Position numbers and translations under genes: made by a program | Shown: positions 1 through 8,487 of the stretch, piece after piece | How positions within the stretch are numbered: position 1 is the stretch's first letter | Layout: each line of letters begins with the position of its first letter | Origin: JBCBGF01 sp038526915 | GTDB lineage: Bacteria > Pseudomonadota > Alphaproteobacteria > Rhodobacterales > Rhodobacteraceae | Reading direction: 5' to 3' | Assembly (NCBI GenBank): GCA_038526915.1 | Contig: JBCBGF010000014.1 | Span: 1 to 64,000, forward strand | Length of the DNA stretch: 64,000 nt | The notes under the pieces: model-generated | Databases searched by the model: none | The model's input: the letters and a program-made list of their open reading frames with translations, nothing else | What the model was told of the DNA's origin: nothing

Positions 1-120
1 GGCTGGCGACATCGGTCGTGTCGCAGATGACAAGCTGGTCGAGGGGGGCGGTGTCCACGGTCTGGGGTGGTAGGCCCCAGCTGCACCCGCTTGCCCCCCA
101 TCTGAACGGAGGACCCCCCC
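1..120. other. Left window edge; possible tail of an upstream gene
   Basis: No gene can be assigned with confidence. On the plus strand frame 2 is open from the edge and stops at TAG 71-73 (ends ...GGGVHGLGW). It could be the C-terminus of an upstream gene in the same operon as the oxidase at 121. The minus strand is also open from a GTG at 58 out of the window. A clear Shine-Dalgarno (GGAGG, 108-112) lies eight bases before the TTG at 121. Confidence 0.3.
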
Positions 121-1521
121 TTGGCTGATCCCGACTGGACCCGCATCGCCGCCGCCCTGGCACCCGTGGAAGTCATCGACGACCCCACCACGATCAAGAA
201 ACGCTCGCGCGATTTCTTCTGGTATAGCCCGATCCTGAACGACCAACTCCGCCGGTCTTTCGGCGATCTAGTGGTGCGGCCCAAAACGCGGGACGAGATG
301 GCCCATGTGCTGGCCGTGGCCTATGCCGAAGAGGTGCCCGTGGTTCTGCGCGGCGGCGGCACCGGCAATTACGGCCAGGCGGTGCCCCTGCACGGCGGGC
401 TGATTGTCGAGACGACGGGCATGAACCGTATCCTCGAGATCGGCGACGGCTTTGTGCGGGTCGAGGCGGGCGCCCTGATGGCCGACATCAACGCGGCCCT
501 CATCGCAGAAGGTTGGGAAATGGCCATGTTCCCCTCGACCCAGGATATCGCCACCATCGGCGGTTTCGTGGCCGGCGGCTCGGCCGGCATCGGATCCATC
601 GCCAACGGGGCGTTGCGCGAGAAGGGCAACATCATCCAACTCAAGGCGCTGTCGGTGGAGGCAGAGCCGGTGGAGCATGTCTTTGACGCCGAAGCCTCGC
701 TCCAGATCCACCACGCCTGGGGTCTGAACGGCGCGATCACCGAAGTCACGCTGCGCACCGTGCCCACGCGCAACTGGATCGGCTGCATGACCGGGTTCGA
801 CAGCTACCGCGCCTGTTATGCGGCGGGCTATGCCCTGGCCGCGTCGACCGAGATCGGGCGCAAGCTGTGCTGCACGGTGGACGCCCGGATCGTGGCCTAT
901 TTCCCCCGGCTCGAAGGCCATGTGCCCAAGGGCGCAAACCTGTTGGTCGCACTGGTCCCGCGCGAGGATATGGAGGCCTTTCGCGCGTTGATGGCGGCAG
1001 AGGGTGGAACCGTTCATCTGGCAATGGACGAGGCAGAGCGTCAGTCCCTCAAACTGCCGCATGTGTTCGAGTTCGCCTATAACCACACAACGCTCCAGGT
1101 CCTAAAGGCCGATCGCAGCGCCACCTACCAACAGATCGGTGTGCCGGACCCCGCAGATGCCGACCGGGTGGCAGCGATGGCGGCGCGGGTGGGCGACGAT
1201 GTCTGGCCCCACCACGAGTTTGCACGTGTGGACGGCAAGATCGTCGCCTTCGACCTGCCGATCATCTGGTTTAGGGACGAGGCGCGGTTGCGCGAGATCG
1301 ATGCGACCTATGAGGCGGGCGGCTTCCCCGTGGCCGACGCGCATACCTTCTTTGTCGAAGGCGGCGGGCTGAAGAACGTCGACTACCGCCACCTTGCCTG
1401 GAAAAAACGCCTTGATCCCAAAGGTTTGCTCAACCCCGGCAAATCCCGCGCCTGGGATGACGTGCGCCACCTCAGCCCTGAGGAGATCGAAGCGCGCGGC
1501 CAGTCGGAGGCTGCCGAATGA
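121..1521 (+). CDS. FAD-binding oxidoreductase (PCMH/VAO-type)
   Basis: Flavin-linked oxidase or dehydrogenase of the vanillyl-alcohol-oxidase/GlcD-type PCMH superfamily; substrate unknown. The N-terminal half carries the FAD pyrophosphate-binding loop RGGGTGNYGQAVPLHGG (about residues 78-94) and a glycine/serine-rich segment (GGFVAGGSAGIGS). The C-terminus ends with the family-typical DPKGLLNPGKSRAWD. The start is TTG at 121, supported by GGAGG eight bases upstream and by conserved-looking sequence from the start. The TGA overlaps the ATG of the next gene (ATGA), so the two are probably translationally coupled. A paralogue of identical length (466 aa) lies at 58685-60085; both share SRDFFWYSP near the N-terminus and GTGNYGQA. 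The family assignment is firm, the reaction is not. Confidence 0.85.
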   Translation: MADPDWTRIAAALAPVEVIDDPTTIKKRSRDFFWYSPILNDQLRRSFGDLVVRPKTRDEMAHVLAVAYAEEVPVVLRGGGTGNYGQAVPLHGGLIVETTGMNRILEIGDGFVRVEAGALMADINAALIAEGWEMAMFPSTQDIATIGGFVAGGSAGIGSIANGALREKGNIIQLKALSVEAEPVEHVFDAEASLQIHHAWGLNGAITEVTLRTVPTRNWIGCMTGFDSYRACYAAGYALAASTEIGRKLCCTVDARIVAYFPRLEGHVPKGANLLVALVPREDMEAFRALMAAEGGTVHLAMDEAERQSLKLPHVFEFAYNHTTLQVLKADRSATYQQIGVPDPADADRVAAMAARVGDDVWPHHEFARVDGKIVAFDLPIIWFRDEARLREIDATYEAGGFPVADAHTFFVEGGGLKNVDYRHLAWKKRLDPKGLLNPGKSRAWDDVRHLSPEEIEARGQSEAAE

Positions 1522-2411
1522 CCTCCTTTGAAACTCAACCACTGACCCCGGCCTTCGGCGTCGCCGTCACGGGGATCGACCTGAACGCAGTGACCGCCGA
1601 GCACCTGTTCGCGCAGATCCGGTCGCTCTTTGAGACCCATTCCGCCTTGCTCTTCCGCGGCCAGGACATGACACCCGAGACGCATATGCGCCTCGCCACC
1701 CTCTTTGGCCCGGTGGAAGACCGCCAGGCCGACGAGCGCAAACCGGGGGAGGCGATGGCGATCCCAGAGGTGTCGAACGTCCGCGACGATGGCACAACGA
1801 GCGGCGAGATGGACCTGCACACGCTGAACCTAAAGGCCAACTTCCTGTGGCACTCTGACAGCACCTTCTTGCCGGTACCGGCGCTGGTGAACATCCTGAC
1901 CGCGCGGATCGTCACGACGACAGGCGGCGCGACCGAACTGGCCAGCACCCGCGCCGCCTGGGCCGCGATGCCCGAGGCGCTGAAGGCGCGGATCGAAGGG
2001 CGCGGGATCTGGCACCGCTACAGCCATTCCCGCCGTCAGATCTCGGCCGAACTGGCCGCCTTGCCGATGTTCAACAAATGGCCCGACCAGCACTGGAAAC
2101 CGGTCTGGCGCAATCCGGTGAACGGGCAAGAGGCGCTCTATATCGCCAGCCACGCGTTCCAGGTGGACGGGTATAGTGAGGCGGAAAGCCAATCCCTGAT
2201 CGACGAACTTGTGGCCTTCTGCACCCAGCCTCAGTTCGTCTATTCCCATGTCTGGGAGGTGGGCGATGTCCTTCTCTGGGATCAGCGCGCCGTCTTGCAC
2301 CGGGGCACGCCGTGGCCCTATGACCAGCCCCGCAAACTCGCCAGCATCTGCGCCAGCGTGCGCGACAGCGATGGGCTGGACGCAATGCGCCCCGAACCGC
2401 AGGTGGCCTAA
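1518..2411 (+). CDS. TauD/TfdA-family 2-oxoglutarate-dependent dioxygenase
   Basis: Non-haem Fe(II)/2-oxoglutarate dioxygenase of the taurine/2,4-D dioxygenase family, 297 aa, a normal length. The facial triad is visible: the HxD motif in FLWHSDSTFL (H112, D114) and the distal histidine in AVLHRGTPW (H261), followed by the conserved arginine region (PYDQPRKLAS). It overlaps the upstream FAD oxidase by four bases, so the two probably act in the same pathway, for example oxygenation followed by flavin-dependent oxidation of an organic N or S compound. The substrate cannot be inferred from sequence. Confidence 0.9.
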   Translation: MTSFETQPLTPAFGVAVTGIDLNAVTAEHLFAQIRSLFETHSALLFRGQDMTPETHMRLATLFGPVEDRQADERKPGEAMAIPEVSNVRDDGTTSGEMDLHTLNLKANFLWHSDSTFLPVPALVNILTARIVTTTGGATELASTRAAWAAMPEALKARIEGRGIWHRYSHSRRQISAELAALPMFNKWPDQHWKPVWRNPVNGQEALYIASHAFQVDGYSEAESQSLIDELVAFCTQPQFVYSHVWEVGDVLLWDQRAVLHRGTPWPYDQPRKLASICASVRDSDGLDAMRPEPQVA

Positions 2412-2414
2412 GCG

Positions 2415-2900
2415 ATGGAGAGCCTGCTTCTTCTCGTCGATGCCGTCTTGGTGGCGGGCCTCGGTATCTGGATGACCGTGGCGGTGGTCGACAATTGGCG
2501 GCACCCGAAACTGAACGAAGATGCCGTGGCCATGGTCGTGCGGTTCGACCTGATGGCCGAACAGTTCCCCGATGACTTTGCGCCACTCGCCCACCGCCGC
2601 ATCGACGACCCGCGTCTGATCGGCCTGCTATTCCGGGCCATGCGCCTGGCCGAAACCGTGGCTGCCATCGCGCTTGCCGCCGCAACGCTTCTTTTGATCG
2701 GCGCGGCGCTGGGCCTCGCGGGGCCTGCATTCGCCCATGCCGTGGCGATCACCGCCGTCGCCTACTTCGCCTGCATCTGGGCGGGGTTCGTGATCGGCGG
2801 CAATTACTTCGCCTATTGGTATTGCCATCAATGGGCGCAGTCGAACCACTTCATGGTCATGTATTGGGGCCTGTTTGTCCTGCTGATCTTGCTGAACTGA
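2415..2900 (+). CDS. DUF2165-type small integral membrane protein
   Basis: 161-residue protein with about four hydrophobic segments (near residues 1-22, 75-100, 105-128 and 148-161) separated by a charged loop. The C-terminal segment GGNYFAYWYCHQWAQSNHF resembles DUF2165 proteins as I recall them. It starts three bases after the TauD stop and ends at an asparagine just before TGA 2898-2900. Its function is unknown; the operon position suggests co-expression with the oxidase/dioxygenase pair. It is not an obvious transporter. Confidence 0.7.
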   Translation: MESLLLLVDAVLVAGLGIWMTVAVVDNWRHPKLNEDAVAMVVRFDLMAEQFPDDFAPLAHRRIDDPRLIGLLFRAMRLAETVAAIALAAATLLLIGAALGLAGPAFAHAVAITAVAYFACIWAGFVIGGNYFAYWYCHQWAQSNHFMVMYWGLFVLLILLN

Positions 2901-2910
2901 CCCAGGCGCT

Positions 2911-3729
2911 TCACCCCTCCACCGGCTGCACCGCGCGCTGGTAGAGGTGCCAGGTGGCGTGGCCGAGGATCGGCAGTGTCACGATCAGCCCCAGAAACGC
3001 GGGCACCATCGACACCAGCATGGTGACCGATATGATGGCCGCCCAACTCAGCATCACCACCGGATTTTCGGTGACCACGCGGATCGACGTCAGCATCGCC
3101 GACACGAAATCAATCTCGCGATCGAGAAGCAGGGGCATCGCCACCACGGTCACTGAAAAGAGTGCCGCCGACAACAGCGAGCCGGCGCAGGTCCCCACAG
3201 CCAGAAACGTCCAGCCCGCCGGGGTGAAGAACACCGCATTCAGAAACCCGTCGAAATCCGAGAACGACGCGTCCTGCAGGATGATCGCGAGCCACAACCG
3301 GACCTGATACATCCAGACCCAGAAGACAAACAGCGTAACAAAGGCCATCCACCCCATCTCACGCTTGCGCTGATCGGCCATGACGCCCAGGATCTCGGCC
3401 CAGCCAAAGCTCTGCCCCGCTTGCAGCCGCCGCGACATCTCATAAAGCCCGGCGGCGGCGAAGGGGGCCACCAGAGGGAAGCCCACGACGGCGGGGATGA
3501 CCATCCAGATCTGACCCAGCGACACCAGGCACCACATGAAAGCGATGCCAAAGACCGCGTAGAACAGCCCGAAAAACCCGCTCATGACCGGTCGCGCGCG
3601 AAAATCCGCGATCCCGGCCCTGAGCGACGCGGTGATATCGTCGGCGGTCACAGTGTTGACCTGCGGCATCGCCGGTGGCCGCCCTGCGACGTTCTCCGGC
3701 GGTGTGGGCCCGGTGGCGTTTGATGTCAT
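2911..3729 (-). CDS. DUF2189 family integral membrane protein
   Basis: 272 aa. A soluble, proline-rich N-terminus (about 45 residues) is followed by roughly six transmembrane stretches. The segment RPVMSGFFGLFYAVFGIAF and the following FPLVAPFAAAGLYEMSRRL match the DUF2189 pattern. No enzymatic motif is seen. It converges tail-to-tail with the DUF2165 gene (10-base gap) and is divergent from the methyltransferase at 3864. Function unknown. Confidence 0.75.
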   Translation of the reverse strand: MTSNATGPTPPENVAGRPPAMPQVNTVTADDITASLRAGIADFRARPVMSGFFGLFYAVFGIAFMWCLVSLGQIWMVIPAVVGFPLVAPFAAAGLYEMSRRLQAGQSFGWAEILGVMADQRKREMGWMAFVTLFVFWVWMYQVRLWLAIILQDASFSDFDGFLNAVFFTPAGWTFLAVGTCAGSLLSAALFSVTVVAMPLLLDREIDFVSAMLTSIRVVTENPVVMLSWAAIISVTMLVSMVPAFLGLIVTLPILGHATWHLYQRAVQPVEG

Positions 3730-3863
3730 GACACGCTCCTCCCAACCGCCAGGCTATCACGCAGGTCGCAACGCGAACAGGTCCGCCGATGACGCAAGCT
3801 GCGTTTGGCGCGCTGGTCTGCTAAGGTCTCAAAAAAGCGAAACGCGGGGGAGGGTGCGGACAT

Positions 3864-4667
3864 ATGGATTGGGATGAAATGGCGCGGCCCTGGCTGGACG
3901 CGGCCCCGGACCTTGAGGCCTCTTTTCGCGAGATCTTTCAGGCTCTTTTCAACGCCAGCGACTTACAGCCCGGCGAGACGGTTCTTGATGTGGGCTGCGG
4001 AACCGGCCCCACGCTTCTAACCGCGGCCGAGGCTGTCGGCGAACAGGGCCGCGTCGTGGGGATCGATGTCGCCCCACCCCTGCTGGCCCGTGCGAGCGAG
4101 CGTGTCCCGGATAGCGTCGAGCTGATCACCGGCGACGCGGGCGCATACCCTTATGATCCGGGAGCATTCGATGCGATCATCGCGAACTTCGGGATCATGT
4201 TCTTTGACGACAATGACCGCGCCTTTGCAAACCTGCGGCGGGCGGTCAAACCCGGCGGGCGACTGACGGCCACGGTCTGGGCCACGCCCCCGGAGAACCC
4301 CTGGTTCTCGATGCCGCGCCGAATTGTGGACGGGATGATCGCCGATGTCCCAAGGCCCGATCCCACGGGGCCAGGGCCCATGCGGTTCGGCGATCCGGCC
4401 GGCCTGACGACGATCCTGCAAAACAGCGGCTGGACCCCTTCGATCAAGACGCTCGATCTTATGTTGCACCCGCCGGGGCCGGCGGAACAGGTGGCCGAGC
4501 TGCACATGAAGGTCACGGTCGGGATGATGCTGAAAGGGGTCGAGGTGGACGAGCCGACGGTGGATCAGGTGCGGGCGGCAGTGGTGGACGCCTGCAAAGC
4601 CTACCAAACCGACGACGGCATTCAGGTTCCCGCCAAGATCCATCTGGTAGAGGCCGTCGCCGCCTAA
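3864..4667 (+). CDS. Class I SAM-dependent methyltransferase
   Basis: 267 aa. SAM-binding motif I is VLDVGCGTGPTLL (about residues 39-51), followed by the acidic end of strand 2 (VVGIDVAPPLL), motif II near LITGDAGAYPYDPGAFDAI, and the post-motif block RRAVKPGGRLTATVWA. This resembles the UbiE/Methyltransf_25-type fold. The substrate is unknown. The start ATG is preceded by a strong GGGGAGGG at 3847-3854. It stands alone between the divergent DUF2189 gene and the convergent IclR gene. Confidence 0.85.
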   Translation: MDWDEMARPWLDAAPDLEASFREIFQALFNASDLQPGETVLDVGCGTGPTLLTAAEAVGEQGRVVGIDVAPPLLARASERVPDSVELITGDAGAYPYDPGAFDAIIANFGIMFFDDNDRAFANLRRAVKPGGRLTATVWATPPENPWFSMPRRIVDGMIADVPRPDPTGPGPMRFGDPAGLTTILQNSGWTPSIKTLDLMLHPPGPAEQVAELHMKVTVGMMLKGVEVDEPTVDQVRAAVVDACKAYQTDDGIQVPAKIHLVEAVAA

Positions 4668-4694
4668 CAGGCCAACAAAGAACACCGCGCCCAA

Positions 4695-5483
4695 TCAGGC
4701 CCCGACCAGCGCGTCCTCGGTCTCCCCCATGATCGCCGTGCTAAGACGCGCCGCGGCATCCTCAAGGCACCCCAGCTTCTCGATCGCCCCCTCGACCGAG
4801 ACCCGCTGCGTTGGCCCATGAAACGCCAGCGCGGCGACGAAGCGGTTCTTGGCATCCCGGATCGGAACCGCGATGGCCACCATGCCTTCAACGAACTCCT
4901 CGTTGTCGATCGAATAGCCCTGCTTCGCGATCACCGCCAATTCCTCCAACAGCGGTTCGGGCGCGCGATGCGTCGCCCCGGTCATAGCCTCTAGCGGCAG
5001 CGCCGCCACGAACCGCGCCCGCGCCTTTGGGGCAAGGCTCGCCATAAAACACTTGCCGCTTGCCGTGCAGTGAAACGGCACATGGCTGCCGATGGGCAAC
5101 TGGATCCGGAACGCCCAATCCGTCTCGACCCGGTCCAGATAGCTCATCCCCGCATCGGTGGGCACGACGAAATTCACCGTCTCGCGCACCTCGCGAGAGA
5201 CCTCGCGCAGGATCTGGTGCCGTTCGATATGCGAGCGTGAGTTATGAAGCAGGCCCAGCCCCAGCCCCCGCAACCGCCGCGCCGGAAAGAACTTTTTCGA
5301 GTTCGGTTGCCGCGCCAGAAACCCCTCGCGTTCCAGCGTCGTACACAACCGATGCACCGTTTGCTTGGGCAAGCGCAGGTGGCTGTTGATCTCGGTCGCT
5401 GACATCGCGTGATCGCTCTCGCCCAGGATTTCCAAAATGCGAAGGGTCCGCAGGTTGGTGGGAATGCGGGGCTCTGACGGCAT
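4695..5483 (-). CDS. IclR-family transcriptional regulator
   Basis: 262 aa, the standard IclR length. The N-terminal winged helix-turn-helix (residues ~8-65, with MSATEINSHLRLPKQTVHRL as recognition region) is followed by the ligand-binding domain (HCTASGKCFMASL, GYSIDNEEFVEGMVAIAVPI). It is divergent from the GMC oxidoreductase and TRAP genes across a short intergenic region with an inverted repeat (5544-5558). It is therefore the likely regulator of the uptake/oxidation operon, with the TRAP substrate or a breakdown product as effector (inference). Confidence 0.9.
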   Translation of the reverse strand: MPSEPRIPTNLRTLRILEILGESDHAMSATEINSHLRLPKQTVHRLCTTLEREGFLARQPNSKKFFPARRLRGLGLGLLHNSRSHIERHQILREVSREVRETVNFVVPTDAGMSYLDRVETDWAFRIQLPIGSHVPFHCTASGKCFMASLAPKARARFVAALPLEAMTGATHRAPEPLLEELAVIAKQGYSIDNEEFVEGMVAIAVPIRDAKNRFVAALAFHGPTQRVSVEGAIEKLGCLEDAAARLSTAIMGETEDALVGA

Positions 5484-5543
5484 GGGACGAAATACTCATT
5501 GTGCTACGCGAGAATCGCTGTACGCTCATCTTTTACAAAATAA

Positions 5544-5558
5544 GAGACAAAAAGTCTC
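5544..5558. promoter_or_regulatory. Inverted repeat GAGAC-N5-GTCTC, candidate IclR operator
   Basis: Perfect 5-bp inverted repeat with loop AAAAA in the AT-rich gap between the divergent iclR and GMC genes, followed by a T-run (5560-5565). It could be the binding site of the adjacent IclR protein. The T-run would also allow a short attenuator on the plus-strand transcript. The position supports a regulatory role; the specific assignment is inference. Confidence 0.4.
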
Positions 5559-5587
5559 ATTTTTTGATCTTTCGGGAGGGAACGGCG

Positions 5588-7183
5588 ATCGACTTCGATT
5601 ATGTCATCGTCGGCGCGGGCTCTGCGGGCTGCGCGCTTGCGGCACGGTTGTCCGAGGACGGCCGGCATACGGTCGCGCTTCTCGAAGCCGGCCCCCGCGA
5701 CACCAACCCCTGGATCCACATCCCCGTCGGCTACTTCCGCACGATGGGCAATCCGGGCACGGACTGGCGCTACAAAACGCAAGCCGATGACGGGATCGCG
5801 GGCCGCGCAATCTCCTGGCCGCGGGGCCGGGTGCTGGGGGGATCAAGCTCGATCAACGGGCTTCTTTACGTGCGCGGCCAGCCGCAGGATTTCGATCACT
5901 GGGCCCAGCTGGGCTGCACCGGCTGGTCGTGGGACGATGTCCTGCCGTTTTTCAAACGGTCCGAGACGTGGAAGGGCCCCAACGGCACCGACCTGCGCGG
6001 CACCGACGGGCCACTGTCGGTGCAACCCTCAAGGCTCAAGCGCGAGGTTGTCGATTACTGGATCGACGCCGCCGTCGCCGCCGGATACCGCCGCAATCCC
6101 GATTACAACGATGCCGACCAGGAAGGCGTCGGGCATTTCCAACTGACCATGACCGGCGGCCGCCGCTGTTCGTCTGCCGTCGCCTACCTCAAACCGGCCC
6201 GGGGCCGCGCCAACCTTGAAATTCTGACCAACGCCCAAACCGAAAAAATCCTGATCGAGGGCAAGCGGGCTGTGGGTGTCCGGGCGCGCATCAACGGCAC
6301 GATGACCGACATTCGCGCCCACAACGAGGTGATCCTTAGCGCGGGGGCCATCGGGTCGCCACAGATCCTGATGCTGTCAGGGATAGGCGATGGCGAGGAA
6401 CTCGCCGCCCACGGGATCGAGGCGAACATCCACCTGCCGGGCGTGGGCAAGAACCTGCAAGACCACCTGCAGGCCCGCCCGATCTTCAAAACCGATCTCA
6501 GCACGATCAATGTCGAGACCGACAATATCTTTAAACAGGCGATGATCGGCCTGCGCTACGCCCTGACCCAGACCGGGCCGATGACCATGGCCGCAAGCCT
6601 CGGCACCGGTTTCCTCAAGACCGAACCGCATCTCGAGACCCCCGACATCCAGTTCCATATCCAGCCCTTCAGCGCCGACAGCCCCGCGGAGGGCGCCCAC
6701 AAATTCTCCGCCTTCACCGCTTCGGTCCTGCAACTGCGCCCCGAAAGCGCTGGGCACCTGACCCTGCGCTCGGCCAGCATGGACGATCACCCGCTGATCC
6801 ACCCCAACTATCTGGCAACTGAAACCGACTGTCGGACCCTAGTGAACGGCATCAAAATCGCCCGCCGCATCGCGCAGCACGAACCCCTGAAATCCCACAT
6901 CACCGAAGAACACGCGCCCGGCGCCGATGTGGCGTTTGACGATGACGACGCCACGCTCGACTGGGCGCGGCGCACCTCGGTCACGATCTACCACCCCACG
7001 GGCACCTGCAAGATGGGCATCGATGACCGCGCCGTCGTCGACCCACGCCTGCGCGTCCGGGGGATCGACAAGCTGCGCGTGGCCGATGCCTCGATCATGC
7101 CGCAGATCGTCAGCGGAAACACAAACGCGCCGGCAATCATGATCGGCGAAAAAGCAAGCGCCATGGTGCTGGAGGATGCATGA
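5588..7183 (+). CDS. GMC-family (choline dehydrogenase-like) oxidoreductase
   Basis: FAD-dependent alcohol or amine dehydrogenase of the glucose-methanol-choline family. The Rossmann motif is at the extreme N-terminus (DFDYVIVGAGSAGCALAARL). Signature segments RGRVLGGSSSINGLLYVRG and GAIGSPQILMLSGIG follow, and the C-terminal active site is VTIYHPTGTCKMG with SGNTNAPAIMIGEKAS. Homologues begin Met-Asp-Phe-Asp-Tyr, which aligns with ATC GAC TTC at 5588. A perfect SD (GGGAGGG, 5574-5580) sits eight bases before that ATC. The first canonical in-frame ATG (5501) or TTG (5564) would add 29 or 8 residues and lacks a good SD. I give the ATC as the likely start. It precedes the TRAP genes and probably oxidises the imported substrate. 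Confidence 0.8.
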   Translation: MDFDYVIVGAGSAGCALAARLSEDGRHTVALLEAGPRDTNPWIHIPVGYFRTMGNPGTDWRYKTQADDGIAGRAISWPRGRVLGGSSSINGLLYVRGQPQDFDHWAQLGCTGWSWDDVLPFFKRSETWKGPNGTDLRGTDGPLSVQPSRLKREVVDYWIDAAVAAGYRRNPDYNDADQEGVGHFQLTMTGGRRCSSAVAYLKPARGRANLEILTNAQTEKILIEGKRAVGVRARINGTMTDIRAHNEVILSAGAIGSPQILMLSGIGDGEELAAHGIEANIHLPGVGKNLQDHLQARPIFKTDLSTINVETDNIFKQAMIGLRYALTQTGPMTMAASLGTGFLKTEPHLETPDIQFHIQPFSADSPAEGAHKFSAFTASVLQLRPESAGHLTLRSASMDDHPLIHPNYLATETDCRTLVNGIKIARRIAQHEPLKSHITEEHAPGADVAFDDDDATLDWARRTSVTIYHPTGTCKMGIDDRAVVDPRLRVRGIDKLRVADASIMPQIVSGNTNAPAIMIGEKASAMVLEDA

Positions 7184-7200
7184 GTTTGGCGCACAAAGAT

Positions 7201-7234
7201 GGACGGGGATCACCCGCAAAAGGGGATCCCGTCC
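7201..7234 (+). promoter_or_regulatory. Imperfect hairpin between GMC and TRAP SBP genes
   Basis: GGACGGG pairs with CCCGTCC, extended inward by ATC/GAT and CCC/GGG with single-base bulges and a GCAAAA loop. No T-run follows, so it is more likely an mRNA processing or stability element upstream of the abundant binding protein than a terminator (inference). Confidence 0.35.
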
Positions 7235-7310
7235 CACGTCATCAGGGGCAACGCCTTCGTCCCCGAAATGATCACCAACCCAAGAGGGCACCTGAGATAG
7301 GGAGGAAAAT

Positions 7311-8405
7311 ATGTTCAATCTCAGAACCTTGGCGACAGGCGTTGCCGCGGCCGGCCTGTTCGCATCGGCGGCATTCGCCGAAACCGTCATCCGCGTGCAG
7401 TCGGTCATCCCGGCCCAGGCGGACGAAGTCTTCATGCTGCAAGAGTTCGCCAATGACGTGGAAGCGCTCACAGGTGGCTCGGTCAAGTTCGAGATCCTGC
7501 CCGCAGGCGCGGTCGTGGGCGTGCGTGAAACGCTCGATGCCGTGGATGCCGGTCTGATCGAAGGCGGCTTTGCATGGACCCACTACTGGGGTGGCAAGCA
7601 TCCCGCGGCCAACCTCTTTGGCGCACCCATCGCCGGCGCCGGTGTCGGCCTCGACAACATCGCGTTCCTGTCGTGGTTCCAATATGGCGGCGGGAAAGAG
7701 CTTTACGACCGTCTCTGGGATGAGATGGGTGTGAACGTCAAAGGCTTCATGCTGCAGCCCGTAGGCCCCGAAGCGCTGGGTTGGTTCCCAGAACCCATCG
7801 CCTCGATGGACGACTTCCGCAAACTGCGCTTCCGCGCCCCTCCGGGCATGGTGGGCCAGGCCTATAGCGACATCGGCGTGGCCGCTGTGGCGATGGGCGG
7901 CGGGGATATCCTGCCCGCGCTGGAAAAGGGCACGATCGACGCCGCCGAATGGTGCTGCCCAAAGCCAGACTCGGTCTTTGGCTTTCAGAAGGTGCTCAAG
8001 CACTACTACCTTCAGGGCCTGCACCAGGTCGTCGTGAACGCCGACCTCTACATCAACGGCGATGTCTATGATGGGCTCACGGACGGTGAAAAGAAGGCCA
8101 TCGAAGTGGCAGCCAATGCCTCGCTGTCCAAGGCCATGTCCTACCGGATCTTCGAGAACGGCAAAGCCCTGCAGGACCTGACGCAGAACCACGGCGTGCA
8201 ACTGCACGACACGCCGACCGACTACTTCGCGGAGTACATGAACGCGGCCCAGGCCTCGCTTGAGGCAGCAGCCGCGGACAATGCGTTCTTCGCCGAGGTT
8301 TGGCAAAGCCAGAAGGACTTCGCCGAGATTGCGGTGCCGTTCTGGTCGGGGGCGCAGACGTCGAACGCCAACCTCGGCAAGGCCTTTGCCGACACGCTGA
8401 AGTAA
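7311..8405 (+). CDS. TRAP transporter substrate-binding protein (DctP family)
   Basis: Periplasmic binding protein of a TRAP carboxylate-type transporter, 364 aa. The Sec signal peptide is MFNLRTLATGVAAAGLFASA with cleavage near AFA-ETVIRVQS. The conserved arginine region RKLRFRAPPGMVGQAYSDIG fits the ligand-clamping arginine of DctP proteins. SD GGGAGGAAA lies just before the ATG. It is followed by the fused permease after an 82-base gap holding a GC-rich hairpin. The ligand is unknown; the adjoining GMC oxidase suggests a small hydroxylated or carboxylated compound. Confidence 0.92.
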   Translation: MFNLRTLATGVAAAGLFASAAFAETVIRVQSVIPAQADEVFMLQEFANDVEALTGGSVKFEILPAGAVVGVRETLDAVDAGLIEGGFAWTHYWGGKHPAANLFGAPIAGAGVGLDNIAFLSWFQYGGGKELYDRLWDEMGVNVKGFMLQPVGPEALGWFPEPIASMDDFRKLRFRAPPGMVGQAYSDIGVAAVAMGGGDILPALEKGTIDAAEWCCPKPDSVFGFQKVLKHYYLQGLHQVVVNADLYINGDVYDGLTDGEKKAIEVAANASLSKAMSYRIFENGKALQDLTQNHGVQLHDTPTDYFAEYMNAAQASLEAAAADNAFFAEVWQSQKDFAEIAVPFWSGAQTSNANLGKAFADTLK

Positions 8406-8429
8406 CGCAGCACACACAAAAGAACCGAT

Positions 8430-8450
8430 CCCGGCGCGCCCTGCGCCGGG
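8430..8450 (+). promoter_or_regulatory. GC-rich hairpin between TRAP SBP and permease genes
   Basis: Perfect 8-bp stem CCCGGCGC / GCGCCGGG with 5-nt loop, followed by ACACCCCTTTT. Such hairpins after binding-protein genes typically cause partial termination or protect the upstream mRNA, so that the binding protein outnumbers the permease. Stem and position are seen directly; the role is inference. Confidence 0.55.
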
Positions 8451-8487
8451 ACACCCCTTTTGCACAATAAAAACCGGGGACAGGGGC

